The notes under the pieces are model-generated. The model saw only the letters and a list, made by a program, of their open reading frames with translations. It was not told where the DNA came from and did not search any database. Below, in pieces: positions 1 through 10,162 of a stretch of DNA of 64,000 nt. Both the position numbers and the translations under genes were made by a program. Origin of the DNA: Malus domestica (taxonomy: Eukaryota > Streptophyta > Magnoliopsida > Rosales > Rosaceae); contig NC_091668.1 of the NCBI RefSeq assembly GCF_042453785.1, forward strand, positions 27,591,501 to 27,655,500. Direction: 5' to 3'. How positions within the stretch are numbered: position 1 is the stretch's first letter; every line of letters starts with the position of its first letter.

Positions 1-989
1 AACACTCTCAGTTAACAAGACTAAAACAAATCGAAAGACAAGCAAGGGTGGATGGACAAAGGCTGGTTGATCGAACAACTTAAGTTTATATCGGTGTTCA
101 GTATCCTGAATGTTTTCGAATGGTACATTTAGAAAAATTAGCATTGTCCAATCCACGTCCCTTTGGACAATTTTAGATCTCAGATAAGCATACAACATGA
201 AAAATTAGATGACGGATTCCAGCGGAACCACCAATTTCAGTCATTTATAAAAGGAAACTTTTACTTTCAATTTGTTAAGTATTGAAAAACCATTCAATAC
301 AGCGTATAATATGTGAATTACATTTTACATTTTGTAGTTTCATGTAGCATGTGAAAGTGTTCTCTTGCCACATTTTATATTATTAGACTACAAATTCAAA
401 CAACACAACAACAAAGAATCCAGTTGTTCAATTGTTTTGGTTAATAGTCTCGTAAGCAACATATAGTATGAGATAACAACATTTTCTAATATATATACAC
501 ACGCACAGACAGAAACTCTCTGATCAACATTAATGTCCAGATTTGGTCCCGGTGTGCATTTGCTCACCCGGCTCCCTTGGCCGGACAACCGGCTTGTTAT
601 ATTTCATAATGCTAGTAGCACTTCTTTGACAGGCACCCATTTTCATCAGTTTATTTAGATTTTTATCCCATCCTCGACGGGGTTGCTTCTTTTAAGGTAC
701 AGAAAAACCCTACATGCTTAAATTTTAGGTCTTAATGCACGAGTGTTAAGACCTAAAATCTAAGCAAGAAACCTATGCCATTTGACTAAGAAGAAAAAAA
801 AATTATACTGCCAGTCAACCGGAAAAGGGAGACGGGCATCTGGTGTCAGCAATTGGCATACGCACGAAAAACCCAACCATCCAGAATGTCCACACCGGCC
901 TTTATCCTTTTGTTCTTCCCAGTTACGACGGTTATTTCATTATCTATTTTTCAAGCCATCACTTGTAAGGGAGTTTATCATGTGCTCAC
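1..989. other. No coding exon seen; probable last intron of the methyltransferase gene
   Basis: The adjoining methyltransferase gene lacks its expected final exon, the one encoding the YMTGW-containing C terminus. I found no sequence on the minus strand here that could encode it, so the stretch is most simply the long last intron, with the final exon outside the window. The small open frames present have no recognisable family. The only structure I see is a near-perfect 50-base hairpin at 716-765 (two arms of about 20 bases and a 10-base loop). Confidence 0.5.
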
Positions 990-3900
990 CTGGAAGGTTG
1001 CTGGGATGGTGCCATCTTCTGCTGCAAACATAGAATCATAAATTGCTGCGGTGGCCAGGGCCGTTTCTCTCTTTAAAATCTGGTTTGAATTACAAGCATA
1101 TCACACCTATCAATCCAGAAGTAAATATATCTTACAATGATAATGTAAAGAAACAAAGTTGTTTATCCCAAAAGTAAATGTATCTTACAGTGTTCCTTTG
1201 TAGCAGAGCATTGGTTTCACCCATTGCACGCAAATGTTCTATAAGATCCAGAGCTACACCGAACGGAGAGAAAAATAAATAATGACTAAGACTTAGGATA
1301 CAGGGATAACGAGAGGAAATTCATTAAAATAAAATATTGCAAAATAAAGATACTTCGGTTCAAAAAAGAATAAAGTTCGTAGAACTGAGGACTTTAAATT
1401 CAATGCTACCCAAATCAGTCATCTTTTTGGCATACAAGGCCCCACCCCCTTTCCTGCCCAACCTAAAAAAACTAAAAACTTAAAAACAAACAGAAAAATG
1501 AGCTGAAAGTCAGGGAAAATTAAAGGTTGGCCCCAAGTTTGGATCAGATAATCAAGTAATTGCCTTCCAGGCATGTTGAATACTTTTAAACAGTCTGAAT
1601 GCAAGGCAGAAAAACTAGGGCCTGCCATAGCCATATGCAAATAGTAACATGAAACAGGCCCCCAAAGTTAAAGGATCACCAAACTGTTTTAGATGTAGAC
1701 CCTCTTTGAAATATATAAATTTCATATACAAAGTGGGTTATAATATGTCATATAGGCCCTTTTTACATGAGTGTGTATATTAGAGCCATATTTTCAATCT
1801 CTACATAGGGCACCATAAATCTAAGAATCAACCAGCATAAGTATACTAACACCAGTTACCACTTCTTCTAGATAGCATCAAATGGACTTTCTGTCTTCCA
1901 TGTGCAATGCACCATTTCATTGTAAAGGACTTAGTGCCCATAATTATTTTCTCAACCATGCGATAACATGCAATTAAGCTTAAATAAACACCATATAAAC
2001 CTAAAATTGAACGAACAAACATATTAACTGAGACATGGAACATTGAAGGAGCGAACATATTAACTGAGACATGGAACGTCCAAGAAGCATTAGCCATAAA
2101 GTCTCACCACTTGGATATCTTACTACAAATTCGTCCACATCAACACCTGGAAGGGTAAAGCCTGCCCTGGTCAAAAGATTGCCTGCATCCCGCACCTAAG
2201 AAAGGAAAATGTGTGGAAGGGTTTACGAGCTGATTTTTAACCACACAATAATATAATTTTACAGGAAACCTAAAATAACAGAGCATGGAAACAAAAACAA
2301 TCTCAGGTGATATTCGTGGACAAATGAAAGCAATTATGCAACATATTACATACTTGCGCCAAAGGTGATATTCGTGGACTGATGCCTCCTTCACGCTCCA
2401 TTTGTGCCACGGTGCACGCTATTCTCAGCTCTCTAGTAACAAAAAAGGATAAGTCAATCATCAACAAATTAAAAAATTAAACTACTTTCAAGTTTCAATG
2501 TAACTGACAAGTAAACAAAGAATAAACAACTTTAAGGTTTCTCCACCCAGAATCGCTGCTAAAAATAGGCCATCTGGCTTCAATGCCAATCTGCACTGTC
2601 AAATATAAACATTTGTCTTAGATATTTTCATGCAGTTACATTCTGAACTCTATGATGATGATGATGACGATGACGATGATGACAACAATGATAACATTCT
2701 GGATTATATAACACAGATAAATGAATAGAGAAAAAAAATTAAGGCTACACATCAAAATCACTAATAAATTTGTGTGAATTAACTGCATAAGAGCAACAGC
2801 AATCATGTTTCATCATCAACCAACAAAACTACACTGCTATAAGCAGAATATCTCCCTTTAAAAGTAACTGATATAACTTTTCAATAAGGTGTTAACAATT
2901 ACGAAAGAGTTTTTGTACATGTTTTTATAAGTAAGTTAGGTATTTGATATACTGAAAAATACTGTTTCATTCAAATCGTGCAGATTTTTTTTCTCATGTC
3001 TCGGTCGATGTACGAGTATGTCTCATAAATTCGTATTTTCTCAGCAAATGCAAGCTTATGTAGTTCTCCTTTGAAAGTTGCAAAGTTCTGAATTTGATTT
3101 TTCAATATGATTTAGGAATTTGACCAAAAGCTAATAAATCCTTTGTAAAGTAAAAGAAAAAAGTATAATTTTCTAACAGCTTAAATTTAAAATCATCTAT
3201 ATAGTTTTGAAGGTACATATATGAAATGAAGAGCCATAACATAAATAAGCATTTTTCAGAGCACAGTGTATAAATATAAAACATGCAAGTTTTAACAAGT
3301 GTTTTGTTATATTCTGTTCTATGAATTCTTTGCATCACCCTCACATGAGTTATAACAGATCCAAATACCAAAACTAACATTGAACTTGAATGTTCAGGCA
3401 CACAACAATGAAAGGGTAAAAAAACCTGTATCATGGCTCCTGGAAGATCATTTGTCCAGTGAAGTCCCAAGCAGCTTAATACCAGATCCACAGAACTTCA
3501 CACATAAAATTAGAGGATATTTTATCAAAATTAAAAATCCCTCAAGATAGAACATAACCAAAACCAAGAAATTAAATGTAGAGAGATACTTTTCCTTAAC
3601 GGGCAAAAACTCTTCGTCACCAATCATAAAGGATGTTTCAATGTTTTCAGTTTGTAACTCACGCTCAGCATTTCTACACAGTTCTACCATGTCAGATGAT
3701 GCAGACATCATAATGAGCTTTTCAATGGCACCTAGCATTGGCGAAAATAAAGATGAAAACAAAAACAAAAAAAGCTAAGTAAGACTGTACTTGAGGAATC
3801 ACAATATGCCACCATATATATATCCTTGCTTTTGCCTTAGTCAGCTTATCTTGGAAACTACTAGTGTGATTGGGTTGTTTTGTTCCCACTTGTCCACTTG

Positions 3901-5397
3901 TGTCACACACGCACACACACACAGACCATTTCTGTTAAGGCTCTACTTATGGATGCTACTGTGGTACATGGTAGGAAATTGGTGATTGGTGAGTGGTACC
4001 AATTCAATAACAATCATACCATTATTTCTTATTAAACATCACTGGGGAAGCTAAGTTAGACAATCACCAGCACAAAACACAGATTCGAGACTACATAGAA
4101 TCTTATTGTGGAAAATGTAGAACATGGAACAACCGGGACCTCTCTGGCAACACAAAATCATTTCACTCACTTCCTGAATAGCATCATTTGTAATAAGATA
4201 ATTTTCATCAATAAGGCTTGAAATAGCCATTTAATCTCATTAACCATGAAAATTACATGTCGGACAATATGTTAAAGCTAATAGAAAGCCTAAAGGAGAA
4301 AGGTATTACAAAACTAATTTCTTACCACGACCACGTAACAAGCGCCTGACAGCTTCCAATTGACCTCCTAAACATAATGCCGCTGGAAATGTTTTCTTGC
4401 AGTCCTTCAATATGATACACATGGAAATTTATACACAAGAGGGAAGAAAATACTAGCAGTGTAAATGCAATGACATAATAGGGTTCTAACATTTTGCATA
4501 GCCCTAACATTGCAAATTTGCAATGGAAGTTATCATTTCTCTTATAACAAATACATATTCTTAAATACAAAGTGAAATATTTTTCTTTGAATATTGAGCA
4601 CCATAGACAGAAACATAAAAAAGCCTTTCAGAAAGATGTACACAGGGACTTTCAAAAGCACAGAGGCACTCAAGGAAATGGCATTCTACAAATCACCAGA
4701 GTCCTATGAAAACCACAGAGAACAGCTGATGACGTACCGTGCTCATCGGCTATAGAACAGCTCAAGATATGCAATGTCAAACAGATGCCAAACTAAATAA
4801 ATCGTCACGAGCAGTGTTCTTACCATCAGAAATAGATTTTAAACAGTAATGAAGCCAACAAATTATAGTAGCAAAATTCTCTGTTCTGATCGTAATTCAT
4901 TCCTTAAGTAGAACAAATAGATTTAAACATAAAAAGTTAAAGTAAATTGAAAAAGAAATTGGGTTTTTACCTCCAAACGATCCAATAGATTCTCAGCCAC
5001 AGTATCAACAAAAGAATCCTTGGAACGCATCAACCAAGCAGCTCGATCAAGCTGCACACAAACAACAATAACAAACAACAATTTTTATTATTATTTTCAT
5101 TTCTGAGAAGAAAAAAAATGAACTTTAATTAATCCAATAATTTATCAGAATGCCCATCTCTCAACCCAATTGGAAATTGCTAAAGCTAGATGCTTTTACA
5201 AAAATTTGTGGGAAAAAGAAAAGAGAGGAAATTAGAACCTGTTTGCGTCTGAAGTGGCGATCGAAGACCTTGATCCTGGAGCTTTGAACCCCATCAATGT
5301 TGGCGTCGGTACAGAGAGCATTTGAGAAGAAGAAGAGTGAGTGCGGAGCTTCTGTTCTTGTCCTCCATAGCGAGCTCCTCCGGTACAAGCCTCTCAT
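990..5397 (-). CDS. NDUFAF5: Mitochondrial arginine-hydroxylase/methyltransferase-like complex I assembly factor (NDUFAF5, At1g22800-like), 3' end missing
   Basis: Ten coding exons can be chained in phase: 5397-5239, 5051-4971, 4404-4326, 3731-3590, 3495-3426, 2595-2531, 2432-2354, 2195-2108, 1253-1189 and 1079-990, all with GT/AG borders. The first ATG gives an Arg-rich N terminus suited to mitochondrial import, then FDRHFRRKQ, the SAM-binding stretch [16 protein letters not shown], the acidic loop [46 protein letters not shown] and [19 protein letters not shown]. These blocks match NDUFAF5, a SAM-fold protein needed to assemble respiratory complex I; in animals it hydroxylates an arginine of NDUFS7. 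The terminal exon (family motif YMTGW and a Ser/Thr-rich tail) is not in the window, so the gene is annotated as partial. It is divergent from NUP96 but more than 4 kb away. I am sure of the family; the exact reaction in plants is inferred. Confidence 0.88.
2011..2078. repeat. Short tandem duplication in an intron of the methyltransferase gene
   Basis: The block ACATATTAACTGAGACATGG occurs twice in succession about 33 bases apart (2018 and 2051), within the intron between coding exons 8 and 9. It does not touch an exon. Confidence 0.7.
2652..2690. repeat. ATG/ACG trinucleotide microsatellite
   Basis: Run of GATGATGATGACGATGACGATGATGAC units in an intron of the methyltransferase gene (written here as unit pattern only: GAT and GAC triplets alternating). 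It lies just upstream, on the minus strand, of the exon that begins at 2595 and is a possible length polymorphism. Confidence 0.7.
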
Positions 5398-6134
5398 CTT
5401 TTGAACTCCACTCCACCTTTTTGTTTTTATCAAATGCAATGTCCGTTTCTACCCCCTCAATTATCACCGAAGTGCTTCGGACGGATTACAACGTTCATTA
5501 TTTTGAAATGATCATCGGACAGTGATTAATTTTAATAAAAAATTTAATTTTATAACAATTTAGCAAGCTTTTAAAAGACGCTAAGCTTAGTCGGCGGCGG
5601 CTTAGGCCTTAGCATCTAAGAGACTAGACGAATTTAATTAAATCTATTATATTTCGTGTAATTAAGTGTCTATTTATACTTATATACATATAATTTCATC
5701 ATAAACTACAAAATAAAATGAAATATGTATTATGAGTTATTGGAACATAATGAAAACATTGAAAAAAGCATATAATGTGTGTTTATTTAAGTATTCAACA
5801 AGTCTCTTACAATTTATTGAAAAAAATAAAATGCAAAAATAAAAGTTATCTATTTCACGTATAAGTGAATCATAACCTAAGTGAGTGCCTAGAAGGTCCA
5901 GACGAGCACTTCAGTAGGTCTAGGTGTCTTTTCTTAATTTTCAAACGCCTAATCATTAATCGGGACGGTGACCAGCCGCCTAACATCTAGACGGAGATTT
6001 TTAAAATATTGCAATTTAGATGATAAAAATATTAGAAAAAATTAGAGCAATAATCACTAAATTGCAGTTCAATTGGAGCTTTTTTCCCTGAATTTAAAAT
6101 GCGTGAATATTGGTTCTTGAATTTTGTTATAATG
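5398..6134. other. Intergenic DNA with a degenerate repetitive element
   Basis: No gene is apparent. From about 5560 to 6015 the sequence has the look of a dispersed non-coding repeat: a GC-rich left part with GGCGGCGGCTTAGGCCTTAG, an AT-rich middle, and a right part with GCCTAGAAGGTCCAGACG and CGCCTAACATCTAGACGG. The two ends share the CTAGACG/GCCTA words in inverted and direct form. I cannot assign a superfamily. Confidence 0.4.
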
Positions 6135-7295
6135 TGGAGTAATGATTTTTTGGCTAGGCCAAATAAGATAAATGATCCATGTGATCATAAGGTATTTGGA
6201 AGATAGTCTTGTGCTAAAAAAACTCAGATTCAAACCTCTGTGGTGTACTCCGTTAGCAAATTAAGTCAAAAAGTGATTTTTCCGTTAACTATCTGTTAAA
6301 ACATGGGTAAAATTGTACTCTGATGTGTGCACCTTCTTCTTCCTGCATCTTCCCTACGCAACCCCCAAACTCACTTCGCGCAAGAGAAAAAGGAGAGACC
6401 ATTTTCAGTTTTCCACAGAGCTACCACCGTGTCTCTATGGGCCAAACTCGACTCTTAGGCCCTCGCCGCCGAGGATTCATCTTAGTTGGTGATACACCAC
6501 CGAGGATTCATTTCCATTGGTGATACACCACCGAGGATTCATCTCCTTTGGTGATACACCACGAGGATTCATCTCCGCCGATGATACATCGCTGGCATCG
6601 GCGATGACATTTCATTCGAGTCCAGGCATAGCTCGCTCAACGATGTCATCTCCCTACTAATGAAACAAAAATTAACCTGAAAAAAAATACGTTTCAGTTT
6701 GGAGAAATTGAATAGGGAAATTATGATGAAGGAATGAGAAGTGAAACCTAAATTTATTGCTGGTGATGGAGGTCGAGTTGGAGAATGCCATTTCGAAACT
6801 CTTGACCTGCAAACGGTGCAATGAATTTTGAATTTAAATTCGAATTTGTTAAACATTGCAATAAAATCTTAGAAACGTAAAATTGAAGGATAATGGAGAG
6901 AGAGAGAGAGATAGAGAGTCTGTTTGTTTCCTGAGAAAATCCTAACGAAAATGAGAAAAATCAACTATAACAATTTTCCATTGGCCCACAGAGACACGGT
7001 GGCCGCCATGGTTGTAGTGGTAGCTCTATGGAAAACTGAAAATGATCTCTTTTGTGCAAAGTGAGTTTTGGGGTTGCATAGGGTAGATGCATGAAGAAGA
7101 AAGTGCACACATCAAAGTACAATCTTACCCATGTATTAACAGATGGTTAATAGAAAAATTATTTTTGGACTAAATTTGGTAATGGAGTACACCACATGGG
7201 TTTAAATCCGAGTTTTTTTAGTACAAAGACTATCTTCCGAATGCTTTATGATCACATAGATCATTTATCCGATTTAGCTTTTTACTAATTCCGTT
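6135..7295. mobile_element. 1.16-kb foldback element with arms of about 310 bp
   Basis: The left arm (about 6135-6445) and the right arm (about 6985-7295) are long imperfect inverted repeats. Matching blocks include GATAAATGATCCATGTGATC against its complement near 7247-7266, and CATTTTCAGTTTTCCACAGA against its complement near 7028-7050. The unique centre of about 540 bp contains a small minisatellite and no credible gene. Long inverted arms around a non-coding centre suggest a non-autonomous DNA transposon, perhaps Mutator-like. I did not find a convincing target-site duplication, so the outer limits are approximate. Confidence 0.7.
6467..6592. repeat. Minisatellite, about 31-bp unit, four copies
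   Basis: Four successive units share ACCGAGGATTCAT followed by TTGGTGATACACC, with small differences in the linker between them. They lie within the centre of the foldback element, next to its left arm. Confidence 0.75.
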
Positions 7296-7378
7296 AGAAT
7301 TTCAATTTTTTTTTTTTAGCATTGTAACCACTGAATCTAGAACGACGTACCCCAAGATCTGTGCCATGAAACAATTTT

Positions 7379-7577
7379 GGAGGCAGATTCTCTACCCTCC
7401 CACTTCCCGTGCCCTCCTATTTGTGTGGTCACGGTTAAGCCACGTCAACATTTTATATTACTATTCCTTTTTGTCTTATTATCTCTATAAAAAATAATAT
7501 AAAATGTTGATGTGACTTAACCATGACCACACAAAACAAAAGGGCACGGGAAATGGGAGGGCATAGAATCTGCCTCT
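7379..7577. mobile_element. MITE, about 200 bp
   Basis: The ends are inverted repeats: GAGGCAGATTCTCTACCCTC at the left and its near complement at the right (GGAGGGCATAGAATCTGCCTC region). The foldback continues inwards through CGTGCCCT and TGTGGTCACGGTTAAGCCAC. The centre is AT-rich and non-coding. This is a typical miniature inverted-repeat element. Confidence 0.75.
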
Positions 7578-7709
7578 AACAATTCTTGCCTTAGGACCAC
7601 AAAAAGCAACTCTTGGCATTCATGCACACGCAATGCGACTGATGACATAAACCGTCATGATTGCTCACAATCAATTTGCATGAACGACACGATCTTTGAT
7701 ACCTTTCAT

Positions 7710-7907
7710 GGAATTGGATCCTCTCCAAGGCAAATCTTTGGGATCCTCCTGATCAAGATTAGTGGGCCGTTAGATTTTTATTTAATGGCTACAATTATTA
7801 TAATTTTAAGAATGTCCCCTGTTTATAACCGTTGGATAAAAATCTAATGACCTACTAACACCGATCAGGAGGATCCCGAGCAGTTGTCTAGGAGAGGATC
7901 CAATTCC
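7710..7907. mobile_element. MITE, about 200 bp
   Basis: The terminal inverted repeat is GGAATTGGATCCTCTCC at the left and GGAGAGGATCCAATTCC at the right. A second inner pair is GGATCCTCCTGATC and GATCAGGAGGATCC. The AT-rich centre is non-coding. Confidence 0.8.
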
Positions 7908-8071
7908 ACCCTTCACACTTGAATTAAGAATGATTCCTATACCAAGCCTTGGTTACAAAGCCAGATTGACACATGTACGAAAACTTTTGGGCGATATTTA
8001 CTCTGACTCACTCTGAGAAATGTGGTCCTTGGTAAAGATCCTCAAGAAGGACATTTAGGGCCATAAATACC

Positions 8072-8287
8072 GGAATTGGATACTCGCCGGATCCCCTTCC
8101 TGAGGATCCTAGGGATCAACGCATGCGGACCGTTGATAAAAAATTGTGCCGTCACAATTGTTTCATTTTTTTATATTTTTCATGTAAAATGAGGCTACTT
8201 CACTTTTAAAATATAAAAAAAAAATTAATTAGGACGAATGATTTTTTATCAACAATCCACATACGTTGATCCCTAGGATCCAAATCC
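8072..8287. mobile_element. MITE, about 215 bp
   Basis: Inverted blocks CCTAGGGATCAACG (8108-8121) and CGTTGATCCCTAGG (about 8264-8277) flank an AT-rich centre that contains a second inverted pair (CCGTTGATAAAAAA and TTTTTTATCAACAA). The outermost bases GGAATTGGAT resemble those of the MITE at 7710, so the two may be related families. Confidence 0.7.
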
Positions 8288-8494
8288 ATAAATAACCACT
8301 GACCAAAGTAAGGCGAAATGGAGTGAGTATGCCTCTGTAGTCTGGTCATGGACTAAACGATTTCAATTTGGCTGAATTGTGTAAATGGATCAACGGTGCC
8401 ACCACAATATGATGGACCCTAGAATGGTAGGCAAGGCTTGCATGCCTTGCTGAGAATGATCTACTTGTTCCACAAGACATGGAAGCTTGATCCG

Positions 8495-8990
8495 ATTAAG
8501 GTTTCTTATATTCTTGGTGATTCCCACAGATTGACTTGAGTCACATGTAGTTACAATCTTAAGAAGAAATAATAACTAATGTTAAATATTATTTAGGATT
8601 CTTCTAGTTTATCACAGAATCACTATCTTAAAAAGGTTCCTTTCTCAACTACTATAAATATACCTTATTAGGGTTCATCAAACTAATTTGATGTTATGCG
8701 TCCCGCATACATACCCACTACTTGAGTTTTATAAACCCTTTATTATTAACTTGACTGTCGAATAACTTTTGGCCAGGACTAGCCCGGGGATTTCATGATT
8801 ATTTATTCTCTTCCTTGCAGGTGGCCGAACAAGTACTTCACTAACAGCGGTGCGAAAATTTAGTTTCAACATGTGCCATATTAATACTTGACACTGGAGA
8901 ACTTTTAGTCAATATCAAACCGGTACTTTATTTCATGATTGTTTATTCTCTTCCTTGCAACTACTCCAAACGGTGATGCACAAATTTAGA
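8495..8990 (+). mobile_element. Possible LTR-retrotransposon remnant
   Basis: The stretch has an LTR-like arrangement: CTATAAATA at about 8653, then a downstream segment ending in TTATTCTCTTCCTTGCAGG and ACTAACAGCGG. A second diverged copy of TTTATTCTCTTCCTTGCA follows about 140 bases later (8939). There is no polymerase or gag coding. The comparison with LTR ends is from memory of plant Gypsy-type LTRs and is weak. Confidence 0.3.
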
Positions 8991-9105
8991 TTGATAGATT
9001 AATAGAATTATTGACAGAATCTTCAACGAAGGACTGCATTGTTAAAGATCATATTTACGAATAGAAACCAAATTGAGGAATTATATGATCATCTGAGACC
9101 ATTTA

Positions 9106-9382
9106 GGGCTGGTTTGGTATTGCTGTGCTTTGAAAAAAAACTGCTGTGAAATAAATCAGCAAAGTGTTTGGTAAACTTTTTTTGTAAAAGTGCTTTTGGA
9201 AAAAAAAAGCAGTCTAATAGTAGGTCTTTTCATTAAAGAAACACTGTAACTCCGTGTGCTTTGAAAAAAAACCAGTTTTCCAAAGCTGCAAATAGCAGCT
9301 TCAGCTTTTTCCTTTGATTTCAGCTTATTCTCACAGCAGCTTTCAAAATAAGCCATTCTTTTTCAGTTTACCAAACACCTAA
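9106..9382. mobile_element. Foldback MITE, about 275 bp, hAT-like appearance
   Basis: The left end AGGGCTGGTTTGGTATTGCT and the right end ...GTTTACCAAACACCT form an imperfect inverted repeat, with inner inverted words for CTGCTGTGA and TCACAGCAG and repeated poly-A blocks beside CTTTGAAAAAA. There is no coding potential. The superfamily is a guess. Confidence 0.55.
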
Positions 9383-9672
9383 AATCCTCACAACTTTTAT
9401 TCATGGGTGTTTTTTCTTTTAAGCACCTCACTCCCAAACTAGGTATTAGACTAACAAAATTTAAATAAAAAAAAAACTGAAATTAGACCACTCATATTTG
9501 GTTTGGACAAAGCGCGCGATAAAGAGAAAGCCCATCCCCTCTCCGACGCCGCAAAACCCCCTTACTTCTTCTCCGTCTTTTATTTCGAACGCTTAGGAGG
9601 ACCACTAAATTTTCTCTTTGCTGTGCTCCATTGAAGTTGCAGTCCTCTGATTTTTTAGGGTTGTGCTCTGAA

Positions 9673-9723
9673 ATGGTAGCCGACAAAATTATGGAGGAAC
9701 TGAGAGTAGTCTCAAATGCTTGA
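9673..9723 (+). promoter_or_regulatory. Upstream ORF (16 codons) in the probable NUP96 5' leader
   Basis: An ATG at 9673 opens a 16-codon frame ending in TGA at 9721-9723. It lies about 440 bases before the NUP96 start codon, in a leader that appears to be spliced: a donor-like GT near 9763 and an acceptor TTTTCAG near 10102. If the transcript starts upstream of 9673, this uORF would precede the main start. The transcription start is not visible from sequence alone. Confidence 0.35.
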
Positions 9724-10162
9724 CTTGGCTGAAACCGAGCGGAACAGGAGCTGAATGCAGTGTAAGCTTTTACTCAGAGCTCACTGATGATTTCTTTTGA
9801 TTCCTTTTGATTTGATGGTGTTAGTTTTTTACTGGGTCACTGAAGTTGGGGCATTTTATTTTTGGTAATTTAGTCTTGCAATTGTGTGTTAGTAGGGTTT
9901 TGGAGAAGCCCAATTTGGTTTAAAATTTTGGGGTTTCTTCCCCTTCATCATGTCAATTTGTAGTTCTGGACACCCTTACGGTGTCGATGTAACGATTTCT
10001 CCCATTATTTGGGGAAGAATTATATTCATGGATGCTGTACTATTGCGAGTACTAATTTTTAATATTCGTGGTTAAAGTTCGATTTATGTTCCACATTTTC
10101 AGGGACTTATTGTGAACTTTATTATACTTGAAGCATCGTATCGATTGTTACAACCCTGCAGA

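Noticed and set aside
640-700. Minus-strand frame with QPRRGWDKN as last exon of the methyltransferase gene
   Set aside because: It lacks the expected YMTGW/Ser-rich motif, has no convincing acceptor in the right phase and does not resemble the family C terminus.
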